64,000 nucleotides of DNA from Patella vulgata (taxonomy: Eukaryota > Mollusca > Gastropoda > Patellidae). This document shows positions 56,101-56,954 of the stretch, in pieces. Position 1 is the stretch's first letter. Each line of letters opens with the position of its first letter. The stretch is taken from NCBI RefSeq assembly GCF_932274485.2, contig NC_065886.2, positions 32,909,501-32,973,500 of the forward strand, read 5' to 3'. The position numbers and the translations under genes were made by a program. The notes under the pieces are model-generated. The model ran no database searches. It was given only the letters and a program-made list of their open reading frames with translations, and was not told the origin of the DNA.

Positions 56101-56954
56101 ACCGGATAAACCAACAACCCTAGATATTATGGTCGTTACTAAAATATTAAGTGGTCGAGGTACCAAAAGTCTTGGTGATTTTGAAGTTCAGTATGTTTTT
56201 GATCCTAAAGCTAGAGACTTAGTGGATGAGTAAGTGCTGTTGATGTCATTTTCTTCCATTATTTATGGAGTCTTTTTTTCAATGAAATGTCAAAACAAGT
56301 CTTGCCATCTTGCCATATTAAACAACATTTGACTATGAAACTACAATTTTAATTCAACTCTGACCCCCCCCCCCCCCCACACACACACACACAAAGAAGG
56401 CAGGGCTAAGTGACTGGATAATGTAACATCTGCATGTTAGATCATGAGGTCTTGTCATCGAGTCAAGTGGTGTGATTTTCATTTCCCACTTGTACATGAC
56501 AAGGACTAGGGTTGCCTGCCTACCCTTGTGGGTTTTCTCTGGGTCCTGGTTTTCTCCATCTGCTAAAGAAATAAAAGTGTACCATATGTTAGTCCCGAAA
56601 TGGCTTGGCTTGTGTTGAGTGGACATTTAAACCAAGGGTGGATCCAGATACCATGGCTATGCAGTGTGCATGGGCATTGAAGCTGCACGCTGCGAGTGAC
56701 GAAGGTGCGAAGCGTGCAACAAGGGCTCCGGATGGCCTTCAAAGGAAAATTTCGAAAACTAGAAGCCCGGAAATGCCATTTCCAGTGATCTCAGATACTG
56801 CTTGATCTGTAATGTATGTTTTTTTTTTGTTTTTTACAGATTTCGTTTGGAATTACGACAAATCAGTAAAATAATCAAGGAAAGAAACGAATCCAGAAAC
56901 CCACCATATATTTATCTCGATCCAGAGATCGTCCCGAATTCTATTAGCATTTAA
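7308..56954 (+). CDS. Animal lipoxygenase, 15 exons, 670 aa, complete
   Basis: This is a non-heme iron dioxygenase that should insert O2 into polyunsaturated fatty acids such as arachidonate. Exons: 7308-7799, 40607-40651, 42273-42401, 42804-42901, 43333-43465, 44217-44312, 49568-49664, 51780-51897, 52064-52156, 52478-52538, 53607-53712, 54459-54550, 55546-55719, 56066-56229, 56840-56954. All introns are GT-AG and all phases fit. The PLAT domain is residues ~12-125 and the catalytic domain ~126-670. Predicted iron ligands are His362, His367, His549, Asn553 and the C-terminal Ile670 (ending NSISI), the same set as human 5-lipoxygenase. The Coffa position after INT is Gly405, typical of R-lipoxygenases; the next pocket pair is Val419-Met420. 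Overall it is most like the 5-LOX / coral 8R-LOX group. The start MGACFS fits N-myristoylation. Exact regiospecificity cannot be read from sequence. Confidence 0.95.
8433..8577 (+). mobile_element. SINE-A, 3' part
   Basis: The body GAATTATTGAAATAAAATTG and AATGACCTAGTT plus a (TC)n tail at 8550-8577 are present; the tRNA-like head is lost. Confidence 0.75.
8578..9172. repeat. Foldback element interrupted by a hAT-like MITE
   Basis: The arm at 8578-8633 (starting CATATGCAAGCC) is the inverse of the arm at 9115-9172 (ending GGCTTGCTCATATG). A third, direct copy of the right-arm type lies at 8661-8701 and continues at 9088. All share GACAAAGTCTGTGAT or its inverse. Confidence 0.65.
8702..9079. 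mobile_element. Non-autonomous hAT-like element with 8-bp TSD
   Basis: Inverted ends CAAGGGCGTGGATTT / AAATCCACGCCCATG bound 378 bp with no transposase. CTTGTGGC at 8694-8701 repeats exactly at 9080-9087, the 8-bp duplication usual for hAT elements. G- and C-runs of 8-12 bases lie near both ends. Confidence 0.85.
9173..10022. other. Intron 1, AT-rich stretch
   Basis: No gene or assignable repeat was seen. Confidence 0.4.
10023..10389. mobile_element. MITE-2 copy, TTAA-bounded
   Basis: TTAAAGATGCATTATATGTAA at the left pairs with TTACATAATGCATCTTTAA at the right, with TTAA at both borders. There is no coding sequence. Relatives are at 60510-60914 and in part at 30395-30523 and 54196-54313. 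TTAA targets are known for piggyBac and Kolobok elements. Confidence 0.8.
10820..11341. mobile_element. MITE-1 copy, TTAA-bounded
   Basis: TTAA then AGTAGCTAAGTCTCTAA at the left; the complement at the right is AGGGGCTAAATCGCTAA, then TTAA. The interior has the near-perfect palindrome GGTACACGAATCGTGTACC. It is one of five copies in the window. Confidence 0.85.
11352..11470. repeat. Diverged MITE-1 3' fragment
   Basis: It repeats the last ~120 bp of MITE-1 (GAAATTACA..., ATATACATTCATATTAC) just after the copy at 10820. Confidence 0.55.
11938..12406. mobile_element. MITE-1 copy, TTAA-bounded
   Basis: TTAA borders lie at 11938-11941 and 12403-12406. A deletion has removed one arm of the central palindrome. 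Confidence 0.85.
12407..13171. other. Intron 1, AT-rich stretch
   Basis: No gene seen. It contains a short (AT)n run near 12510. Confidence 0.4.
13172..13513 (-). mobile_element. SINE-B, near full length
   Basis: Read on the minus strand: head GAGCCACGGTGGCTAAGTGG, a diverged B box GTTCGCTCCC, the AAAAGATCCCTTGGCAGTTG core and an (ATTTC)n tail. It overlaps chance open frames. Confidence 0.85.
14098..14640. repeat. Minisatellite of about 43-45 bp
   Basis: About a dozen degenerate copies of a unit with GTAGATTTAATCGTGGGATA, then ATTAGTATTGCTACTT. Some units are truncated. Confidence 0.75.
14641..15436. other. Intron 1, non-coding stretch
   Basis: No gene or assignable repeat. A C-run lies at 15001-15014. 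Confidence 0.4.
15437..15572 (-). mobile_element. SINE-A, 3' fragment
   Basis: Minus-strand SINE-A tail and body up to the CTAAAGACCC segment. It abuts a SINE-B fragment. Confidence 0.7.
15573..15645 (-). mobile_element. SINE-B, internal fragment
   Basis: Only the segment around GTCTAGTCATTTGGAT and the AATTGAGGTCCCGT stretch remains. Confidence 0.55.
16147..16293 (+). mobile_element. SINE-B, 3' fragment
   Basis: Starts at GGCAGTTGGAATTCGATATA and runs to the GGACGTTAAACCC tail. A 12-base C-run precedes it. Confidence 0.75.
16349..16475 (+). repeat. Degenerate SINE-B remnant
   Basis: The GTGTCTAGTCATTCGGTTGG segment and a GCAGAAAATTAGGATGTTAA end are recognisable. Confidence 0.4.
16590..16690 (-). 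repeat. Degenerate SINE-A-like remnant
   Basis: ACAAGGAGTGTGGTCGC on the minus strand and a nearby GTCCTAACGCTC recall SINE-A. The flank (TTTGCAGGC) is shared with 19690-19830, so both may descend from one duplicated segment. Confidence 0.4.
16990..17222 (+). repeat. Tandem repeat of about 79 bp, three units
   Basis: The unit holds TGTACTAAAATTATACATTT, GGTTATTTCAGTTGGTTCAT and TGTTTTTGTTGTG. The third unit is shortened. Confidence 0.8.
17425..17707 (-). mobile_element. SINE-A, near full length
   Basis: (GA)n at 17425-17469 marks the tail. Body and head follow, with the B box as GGTTTCAATTCC on the minus strand. The A box region is diverged. Confidence 0.8.
17700..17850. repeat. Short degenerate tandem repeat
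   Basis: AACCAGGGGTAGTAATGAT and variants recur four or five times. Confidence 0.5.
18236..18775. repeat. Minisatellite of about 35 bp in two blocks
   Basis: About a dozen copies of a unit with GAGCATTTCGTACTGTTTCA then GGTGAAAGGTCT, at 18236-18300 and 18410-18775, with a unique block between. Confidence 0.75.
18843..19000 (-). mobile_element. SINE-A, 5' part
   Basis: tRNA-like head and start of the body on the minus strand; the 3' end is missing. Confidence 0.75.
19082..19170 (+). mobile_element. SINE-B, internal fragment
   Basis: GTGTCTAGTCAGTCAGATGG through GACAGTTGGAATTCGAAATA. Confidence 0.55.
19171..20335. other. Intron 1, non-coding stretch with one SINE-A remnant
   Basis: A degenerate minus-strand SINE-A-like piece lies at 19690-19830. 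A diverged local duplication follows (GTGTGTATAGCCCTTAATACT at about 19850 and 20030). No gene is seen. Confidence 0.45.
20336..20552 (+). repeat. Repeat D copy
   Basis: Shares GAACCACAC, an A-rich ACAAACC/CACAAAAT zone and GGATCTGGGGGCCAGCCGTA with copies at 49690-49841 and 53403-53560. The A-rich zone is internally duplicated. Confidence 0.6.
20839..21208 (+). mobile_element. SINE-B, near full length
   Basis: Head TGTGACTCAGTGAGTAAGAC, the conserved core ATTAAAGATCCCTTA and a GGACGTTAAACCC tail. Moderately diverged. Confidence 0.8.
21303..21540 (+). mobile_element. SINE-A, lacking (TC)n tail
   Basis: Head GGGTGGCCGAATGGTTTAAC, B box GGTTTCGATTC, body to AATGACCTAGTTTGT. Confidence 0.8.
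21621..22070 (+). mobile_element. SINE-A head joined to a SINE-A' (alternative 5' segment)
   Basis: 21621-21772 is a normal tRNA-headed SINE-A up to CTCCGGTTTC. From 21773 a different segment (AAAGTTCCATTGCCCATGCG, then AATAAGAGTTGCGCCCCTTC) leads at AATCTCCAACCTCGAG into a second SINE-A body with a (TC)n tail at 22037-22068. The same junction occurs at about 39305. Confidence 0.8.
22071..22364 (-). mobile_element. SINE-B with duplicated head
   Basis: Lies tail-to-tail with the SINE-A' before it and lacks its own tail. About 40 bp of the head (ATCTTACTCACAGAGCCAC through CCAGTTAGGGG) are present twice, ending near 22317 and 22363. Confidence 0.75.
22930..23420 (+). repeat. Minisatellite of about 18 bp, more than 25 units
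   Basis: Degenerate copies of ATCTGGGTGTTCATACAT fill the region. The unit is mostly a multiple of three, so several overlapping frames stay open; these are not genes. Confidence 0.85.
23930..24190 (+). repeat. Degenerate tandem repeat
   Basis: Units like AAGCTATGTATTTACAGGG followed by TTAATCTC recur about five times. Confidence 0.55.
24765..24788. repeat. (AC)n microsatellite
   Basis: Twelve AC units. Confidence 0.9.
24930..25192 (+). mobile_element. SINE-B, diverged
   Basis: GCTCGCTAACCAGGAGGTCT of the head and GGACGTTCGGATGGGATG of the body are recognisable. Confidence 0.65.
25193..25395 (+). mobile_element. SINE-B, 5'-truncated
   Basis: Begins at GAGGGCCTGACAAGAACAGC and runs to the GGATGTTAAACCCAAT tail, directly after another copy in the same orientation. 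Confidence 0.75.
25396..27260. other. Intron 1, non-coding stretch
   Basis: AT-rich, with an A-rich AAACAAAATAAA-type zone at 25590-25715. No gene or assignable transposon was recognised. Confidence 0.4.
27267..27875 (+). repeat. Satellite-like array, 61-bp unit, ten copies
   Basis: The unit reads CTTTCTTTTCTCCTAAAGTA, CTAACATTTATAAATATAGT, TTAATCTATAAATATTGTTA. Copies alternate between TCTATAAA and TCTTTAAA; units 4 and 6 also carry TATATTTTAATC, giving a dimeric (122-bp) order in the middle. The last units are shorter and more diverged. Confidence 0.95.
28110..28475 (+). repeat. Tandem repeat of about 75-80 bp, five units
   Basis: The unit holds CATCATTCAGTATTCTAGGT, a pyrimidine stretch with GTTTCTAGGACAGTCATTCT and a GGACATGCTA link. 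Confidence 0.75.
28783..29146 (+). mobile_element. SINE-A, composite
   Basis: A diverged head (28783-28930) is followed by a repeated middle segment (TGTATGTGACAAGGAGTAAG at about 28967) and then the body and (TC)n tail at 29114-29146. Confidence 0.7.
29270..29400 (+). mobile_element. SINE-B, deleted copy
   Basis: GTGTCTAGTTATTTGGATAG, then GTGTACACGTAAAAGAACCC and AATAAGAGTAGGCCGTAGCA remain; several segments are lost. Confidence 0.65.
29531..29812 (+). mobile_element. SINE-A, near full length
   Basis: Head TGGTGGCCGAATGGTTAACA, B box GGTTTCAATTCCCC, body, and a tail of interrupted TC repeats. Confidence 0.85.
29813..30394. other. Intron 1, non-coding stretch
   Basis: Starts with a short SINE-B-like tail (AACCCCCATTTCATTTCATT at 29808). 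Otherwise no gene or repeat was recognised. Confidence 0.4.
30395..30523. mobile_element. MITE-2, one half
   Basis: TATTTTTGAACTATTATA, then TCTAAATCTTACATAATGTA and TCTTTA, in the opposite orientation to the copy at 10023. The other end is missing. Confidence 0.6.
30731..30766. repeat. (CCCAC)n microsatellite
   Basis: About six CCCCA units. G-rich on the minus strand. Confidence 0.85.
31535..31999. mobile_element. MITE-1 copy
   Basis: TTAAAGTAGCTAAGTCCGTAA at the left; GCGATTTAGCTCCTTTAT at the right (last A changed). The palindrome GGTACACGAATCGTGTACC is intact. About 60 bp are deleted near AATTTAAATATCC. Confidence 0.85.
32384..32990 (+). mobile_element. SINE-B split by a hAT-like element
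   Basis: The 5' piece 32384-32480 (GTACACATTGGCGTGCATGT onward) continues at 32910-32990 after the insertion. Joining the pieces at the CTCAT duplication restores the usual CCTCATAGCACACTG. Confidence 0.85.
32481..32909. mobile_element. Non-autonomous hAT-like element with 5-bp TSD, short form
   Basis: Same 16-bp inverted ends as the copy at 2707, with CTCAT at 32476-32480 and 32910-32914. The intact neighbouring SINE-B copies show the pre-insertion site, so the 5-bp duplication is firm. C-runs lie next to the right end. Confidence 0.9.
33295..33781. mobile_element. MITE-1 copy, TTAA-bounded
   Basis: TTAA at both borders, with the palindrome as GGTACACGATTCGTGTACC, which is perfect. Confidence 0.85.
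34020..34193 (-). mobile_element. SINE-B, 5' part, diverged
   Basis: Minus strand GGTTTCCCTTTGTCAGCAGT and AAAATCAAGGTCCTGTGTAT are recognisable. It abuts a SINE-A. Confidence 0.6.
34194..34412 (+). mobile_element. SINE-A, 5'-truncated
   Basis: Begins at ACAAGTGGCATGGTTTCGAT and runs to a (TC)n tail. Little diverged. Confidence 0.8.
34775..34832 (+). mobile_element. SINE-B, tail fragment
   Basis: GTTGGACGTTAAACCTCATT followed by three more ATTTC units. Confidence 0.6.
34996..35310 (+). repeat. Degenerate tandem repeat, GGTAATTAATTA type
   Basis: About nine copies of a 30-40-bp unit with TCATGGTAATGGGTAATGGT and AATTAATTACTT. Confidence 0.75.
35660..35920 (-). mobile_element. SINE-B, 3' two-thirds
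   Basis: Minus-strand tail, TGTTCAGGCAAAATTTCCCT core and AAAAGATCCCCTGGCAGTTG. The head is missing. Confidence 0.8.
35921..36899. other. Intron 1, non-coding stretch
   Basis: No gene or assignable repeat was recognised. Confidence 0.4.
36900..37085 (+). mobile_element. SINE-B, diverged
   Basis: TCAGCGTGGTATCCCC, GTAGCTGTTTGGAAGGGACG and the AAACCCCATTTCATTTCATT tail, with a 13-bp duplication within the GTTAA part. Confidence 0.6.
37205..37402 (-). mobile_element. SINE-A, internally deleted
   Basis: Tail and body on the minus strand join directly to the B-box region (GGTTTCGATTACTC); the middle is missing. Confidence 0.75.
37570..37812 (+). repeat. Tandem repeat of about 43 bp, six units
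   Basis: Unit ACCCAAATCATACTCAGTAA then ACCATACTTAAAGCCTCTAA. The array lies between two copies of AGAATTGAGTGGGTTATTTA (37518 and 37850). Confidence 0.8.
37965..38212. repeat. Tandem duplication of about 140 bp
   Basis: GTAAATTTGTAAATAGATAA... at 37965 and GTAAGTTTGTGAATAGGCAA... at 38107 begin two related copies. Confidence 0.7.
38213..39056. other. Intron 1, non-coding stretch
   Basis: No gene or assignable repeat was recognised. Confidence 0.4.
39083..39455 (+). mobile_element. SINE-A' with alternative 5' segment, partly tandem
   Basis: A 90-bp segment (GGTTTGTTGTCAATATTTGA onward) is present twice at 39083-39172 and 39173-39262, then passes through GAGTTGCGCCCCTTCCCTAA into the usual SINE-A body from CCAACCTCGAG. 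There is no tRNA-like head. Confidence 0.8.
39456..40059. other. Intron 1, non-coding stretch
   Basis: Weak local repetition (CATTTCATCTGT... near 39750). No gene seen. Confidence 0.35.
40060..40165 (+). repeat. Tandem repeat of about 49 bp, 2.3 units
   Basis: GTCAAGATCTAGAATT, TATCTATAGG and GGCACGCTGGAA recur. Confidence 0.8.
40181..40551. mobile_element. MITE-3 copy
   Basis: Inverted ends CAATCTGATTAAAATACAGA... and ...CAAATTG share CAGATC, TATTTCGTTTCGTTTTT and TATA over about 40 bp. It ends 56 bp before exon 2. An inverse copy lies at 59192-59564. Confidence 0.75.
40607..40651 (+). CDS. Lipoxygenase exon 2 (residues 165-179)
   Basis: A 45-bp micro-exon coding [15 protein letters not shown], with acceptor TATTACAG and donor GTAAGG. 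It aligns with the linker after PLAT in 5-LOX (LPRDIQF), so no exon appears to be missing from the 32.8-kb intron before it. Confidence 0.85.
41018..41410 (-). mobile_element. SINE-B, full length
   Basis: Minus-strand copy with (ATTTC)n tail at 41018-41040. A 23-bp segment (TTGGAATTCGATATAAGAGT) is present twice at about 41150 and 41174. Intron 2. Confidence 0.85.
41631..42137. mobile_element. MITE-1 copy, left end damaged
   Basis: The left inverted repeat is shortened; the right TTAA border is at 42134-42137. The palindrome has one changed arm (GGTACACGAATGGTGTACC). Intron 2. Confidence 0.8.
42273..42401 (+). CDS. Lipoxygenase exon 3 (residues 180-222)
   Basis: Codes [15 protein letters not shown] through FHLPK. 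Acceptor TCATTTCAG, donor GTAAAG, phase 0 at both ends. It is the start of the helical catalytic domain. Confidence 0.9.
42804..42901 (+). CDS. Lipoxygenase exon 4 (residues 223-254, plus two bases of codon 255)
   Basis: Codes [20 protein letters not shown] through AIPE. The DLYFGLQ...N...CTAIPEK pattern matches the DLMFGYQFLNG...CTELPEK region of 5-LOX. It ends in phase 2 before GTAAGT. Confidence 0.92.
43333..43465 (+). CDS. Lipoxygenase exon 5 (residues 256-299)
   Basis: Completes Lys255 and codes [14 protein letters not shown] through [12 protein letters not shown] to KPGFT. The IxDxExLxG motif of animal lipoxygenases is clear. Acceptor ATTTCAG, donor GTACAT. Confidence 0.92.
43798..44045 (+). 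repeat. Minisatellite with embedded SINE-C tail
   Basis: Units of about 37 bp (TTCAAGGAAAATCACACCCT then TCTTATACCCTGTC) flank a SINE-C tail fragment at 43881-43942. Intron 5. Confidence 0.7.
44045..44216 (+). repeat. Tandem repeat running into the exon 6 acceptor
   Basis: Five or six units of about 34-39 bp (TTCAATTGATTCAATGTGTT then ATTGTTATTT). The last ends as ATTTTCAG, the acceptor of exon 6. Confidence 0.85.
44217..44312 (+). CDS. Lipoxygenase exon 6 (residues 300-331)
   Basis: Codes [20 protein letters not shown], then [12 protein letters not shown], matching the family's PIAIQL...PGxxNP strand. Its acceptor lies at the end of a tandem array (44045-44216). Confidence 0.92.
44672..45075 (-). 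mobile_element. SINE-B fragment split by SINE-A
   Basis: Minus-strand SINE-B pieces lie at 44672-44756 and 45036-45075, on either side of the SINE-A insertion. Confidence 0.75.
44757..45025 (+). mobile_element. SINE-A, full length with target-site duplication
   Basis: The 10-bp direct repeat TTTAATGTTC is at 44747-44756 and 45026-45035. Between them lie the head (GACCGAATGGTTAGCA), B box GGTTTCGAATACC, body and (TC)n tail. This copy defines the element as about 270 bp. Intron 6. Confidence 0.92.
45660..46080. other. GC-richer unassigned stretch in intron 6
   Basis: A local rise in GC (45770-45930) with GTGAAAGTGAAATGGCGG and many GATC sites. No domain or repeat family recognised. Confidence 0.3.
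46102..46192 (+). mobile_element. SINE-C, truncated tandem partner
   Basis: Head only (GACGATGGCCTAGAAGTGTA). The flank ATCTTCCTACA(C/A)CTGG occurs before this copy (46082) and before the next (46204), so about 122 bp were duplicated in tandem. Confidence 0.7.
46217..46432 (+). mobile_element. SINE-C
   Basis: Head GATGGCCTAGTGGTCTAGAG, B box GGTTTCGATCCC, GTGTGAGCATATGTG and the AAGATAATAAAAATA / AACTTGTCTGC end. Confidence 0.75.
46911..47930 (+). mobile_element. Tandem-core element, family 1 (pearl-like layout)
   Basis: Left end TATATGCCCACATTTTCATG is inverse to the right AAAATGTGGGCATAT; a GTCTGTCCGTCC run follows the left end. The core is six imperfect units of about 160 bp, marked by AGGTCACAATTTTTATCC near 46988, 47148, 47308, 47417, 47579 and 47735. 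No coding sequence. Bivalve pearl elements and related Helentron-derived elements have such a layout. Intron 6. Confidence 0.8.
48420..48683 (+). mobile_element. SINE-B, diverged
   Basis: Head TGTGGTGGATCAGTGAGTAA, core GTCCGGGCAAAATTTC, tail CCCCATTTCATTTCAT. Internal segments are lost. Intron 6. Confidence 0.75.
48690..49365. other. Intron 6, AT-rich stretch
   Basis: No gene or repeat was recognised. Confidence 0.4.
49371..49480 (+). mobile_element. SINE-A, 3' fragment
   Basis: GTTTCCTCCCACTGCTGAAA through AATGGCCTAGTTTGTGTTAA; it ends about 80 bp before exon 7. Confidence 0.65.
49568..49664 (+). CDS. Lipoxygenase exon 7 (residues 332-363, plus one base of codon 364): first iron ligand
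   Basis: Codes [20 protein letters not shown], then [12 protein letters not shown]. FLPxD and WxLAKxW are family hallmarks. His357 begins the H-x4-H-x4-H motif and His362 is the first predicted iron ligand. It ends in phase 1 before GTAAGT, so the metal motif is split between exons 7 and 8. Confidence 0.95.
49690..49841 (+). repeat. Repeat D copy, intron 7
   Basis: GGGGGACTGCACCACACA, GGACAAGACACAATACGCAG and GTGAATGGATCCGGGGGCTG. The inverse copy lies in intron 10. Confidence 0.7.
49936..50062 (+). mobile_element. SINE-B, 3' fragment
   Basis: TTGGAATTCAGTTACTGTCC through the TAGGACATTAATTCATT end. Diverged. Confidence 0.65.
50235..51770 (+). mobile_element. Tandem-core element, family 2, rearranged
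   Basis: Left end TTGTCCCCCGCCTTTCGAAG and a GTCTGTCTGTCCG run; right end TTTCGGCGGGGGACATCAGC. The core unit of about 146 bp (CAATTTGATTGGTTGATGCT marker near 50456, 50602, 50743, 50889, 51038) carries AATGTTCAAACTTGGTGTAT. Two more left ends lie inside at about 51083 and 51229, so it is nested or duplicated. It ends about 10 bp before exon 8. Confidence 0.8.
51780..51897 (+). CDS. Lipoxygenase exon 8 (residues 365-402): second iron ligand
   Basis: Completes Gly364 and codes [17 protein letters not shown] through [19 protein letters not shown]. His367 is the second predicted ligand. The region between the ligands reads LGLT, where 5-LOX has LLRT. The acceptor lies about 10 bp from the end of a tandem-core repeat element. 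Confidence 0.95.
51924..51986 (+). mobile_element. SINE-A, head fragment in the 166-bp intron 8
   Basis: GGGATTGGGTGGCCGATTGA through AGGTCTGTCATTGG. Confidence 0.65.
52064..52156 (+). CDS. Lipoxygenase exon 9 (residues 404-433): stereocontrol glycine
   Basis: Completes Thr403 and codes [18 protein letters not shown], then [12 protein letters not shown]. Gly405 is in the Coffa position (38 residues after the second ligand, as Ala410 is in 5-LOX). Val419 and Met420 fill the pocket-size positions. Confidence 0.93.
52478..52538 (+). CDS. Lipoxygenase exon 10 (residues 435-454)
   Basis: Completes Gly434 and codes [20 protein letters not shown], matching the ...LPxDxxxRG segment of 12R-LOX. Donor GTAAGT. 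Confidence 0.9.
52856..53351. mobile_element. Non-autonomous hAT-like element, 496 bp, intron 10
   Basis: Inverted ends CAAAGCCCAGCTTA / TTAGCTGGGCTTTG extend into GGGGCCC-rich sequence. GCAAATAT at 52848-52855 and GCAAATGT at 53352-53359 are an 8-bp duplication with one change. An internal CACAGAGAAGGTTGAGGGAT is repeated. Confidence 0.85.
53403..53560 (-). repeat. Repeat D copy, intron 10, inverse
   Basis: The complement of the intron 7 copy over about 150 bp (GATGCTTACG, GATCCATTCACTTGAT, TGTGTCTTGTCC, GTGGTGCAGTCCCCC). Confidence 0.7.
53607..53712 (+). CDS. Lipoxygenase exon 11 (residues 455-489, plus one base of codon 490)
   Basis: Codes [20 protein letters not shown], then [15 protein letters not shown]. 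The PGYxxRDDxxxxWxAI pattern of animal lipoxygenases is present with Tyr for Trp. Donor GTATGT. Confidence 0.93.
53747..54090 (+). mobile_element. SINE-B with nested SINE-A, intron 11
   Basis: SINE-B head and centre 53747-53888 (TGTGTTCGATCCCTGTGTTG) and 3' part 54006-54090 surround a minus-strand SINE-A piece at 53889-54007 (tail GAGAAAGAGAGAAATGGGG). Confidence 0.75.
54196..54313. mobile_element. MITE-2, one half, intron 11
   Basis: TTCATTTTTCATTATCTATT then TTTGAACTATTATA and the end CATAATGTATCTTTAA with TTAA at 54310-54313. The other half is missing. Confidence 0.65.
54459..54550 (+). CDS. Lipoxygenase exon 12 (residues 491-520)
   Basis: Completes Asp490 and codes [20 protein letters not shown], then [10 protein letters not shown], equivalent to the DPELQxW...GF segment of relatives. 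Donor GTAAGA. Confidence 0.92.
54657..54812 (+). mobile_element. SINE-A, 5' half, intron 12
   Basis: Head GGATGGCCGAATGGTTAGCA with a 5-bp GCGCT duplication, B box GGTTTCGATTCCCC, to TTTTCTCCGGGTC. Very little diverged. Confidence 0.85.
54963..55331 (+). mobile_element. SINE-B, full length, intron 12
   Basis: The best intact copy: head GGCCACGGTGGCTAAGTGGG, B box GTGTTCGATCCCTGC, GTGTAC-like TTGTACACATTGGCGTGCAC, GTAAAAGATCCCTTGGC, CCCGGGCAAAATTTCC and the CATTAAACCCCATTTCATTT tail. Confidence 0.9.
55336..55545 (+). repeat. Tandem array of 3' splice-site-like units before exon 13
   Basis: Seven units of 28-38 bp with TATATTACAGGGTATGATTT carry AG ends at 55351, 55379, 55410, 55438, 55476, 55514 and 55545. 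The last is the used acceptor by reading-frame logic. Upstream ones lead to early stops. Confidence 0.9.
55546..55719 (+). CDS. Lipoxygenase exon 13 (residues 521-578): third and fourth iron ligands
   Basis: Codes [13 protein letters not shown] through [20 protein letters not shown] to [15 protein letters not shown]. His549 and Asn553 are predicted iron ligands (His550 and Asn554 in 5-LOX). Seven AG acceptors sit in tandem upstream; only the last keeps the family sequence. The last 32 bases and the donor recur 75 bp downstream. Confidence 0.95.
55763..55794 (+). pseudogene. Duplicated end of exon 13 inside intron 13
   Basis: It repeats 55688-55719 (GTATGATGCGAGGA onward) with one base changed (A to C), followed by its own GTACAG donor-like site. 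Reading through to it meets a stop just after the true exon end. Confidence 0.85.
55905..55980 (+). mobile_element. SINE-B, 3' fragment between inverted flanks
   Basis: TGTATGGTGTATGCCTGTCT through the GGACGTTAAACCCCATT tail. Flanks CTTGCTGTATTGTTTATGTG (55889) and CATGTAAACAATACAGCAAT (56012) are inverse to each other. Confidence 0.75.
56066..56229 (+). CDS. Lipoxygenase exon 14 (residues 579-632, plus two bases of codon 633)
   Basis: Codes [20 protein letters not shown] through to LVDE, matching the TLPD...W-L segment of relatives. It ends in phase 2 before GTAAGT. Confidence 0.92.
56396..56640 (+). mobile_element. SINE-A, intron 14
   Basis: Diverged head, body with ACCATATGTTAGTCCCGAAA, and the GTGTTGAGTGGACATTTAAACC end without a (TC)n tail. 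Preceded by a C-run and (CA)n at 56363-56393. Confidence 0.75.
56840..56954 (+). CDS. Lipoxygenase exon 15 (residues 634-670): C-terminal isoleucine
   Basis: Completes Glu633 and codes [20 protein letters not shown], then [17 protein letters not shown] and TAA. The terminal isoleucine supplies the last iron ligand through its carboxylate. The NSISI ending is that of soybean LOX-1; 5-LOX has NSVAI. Confidence 0.95.
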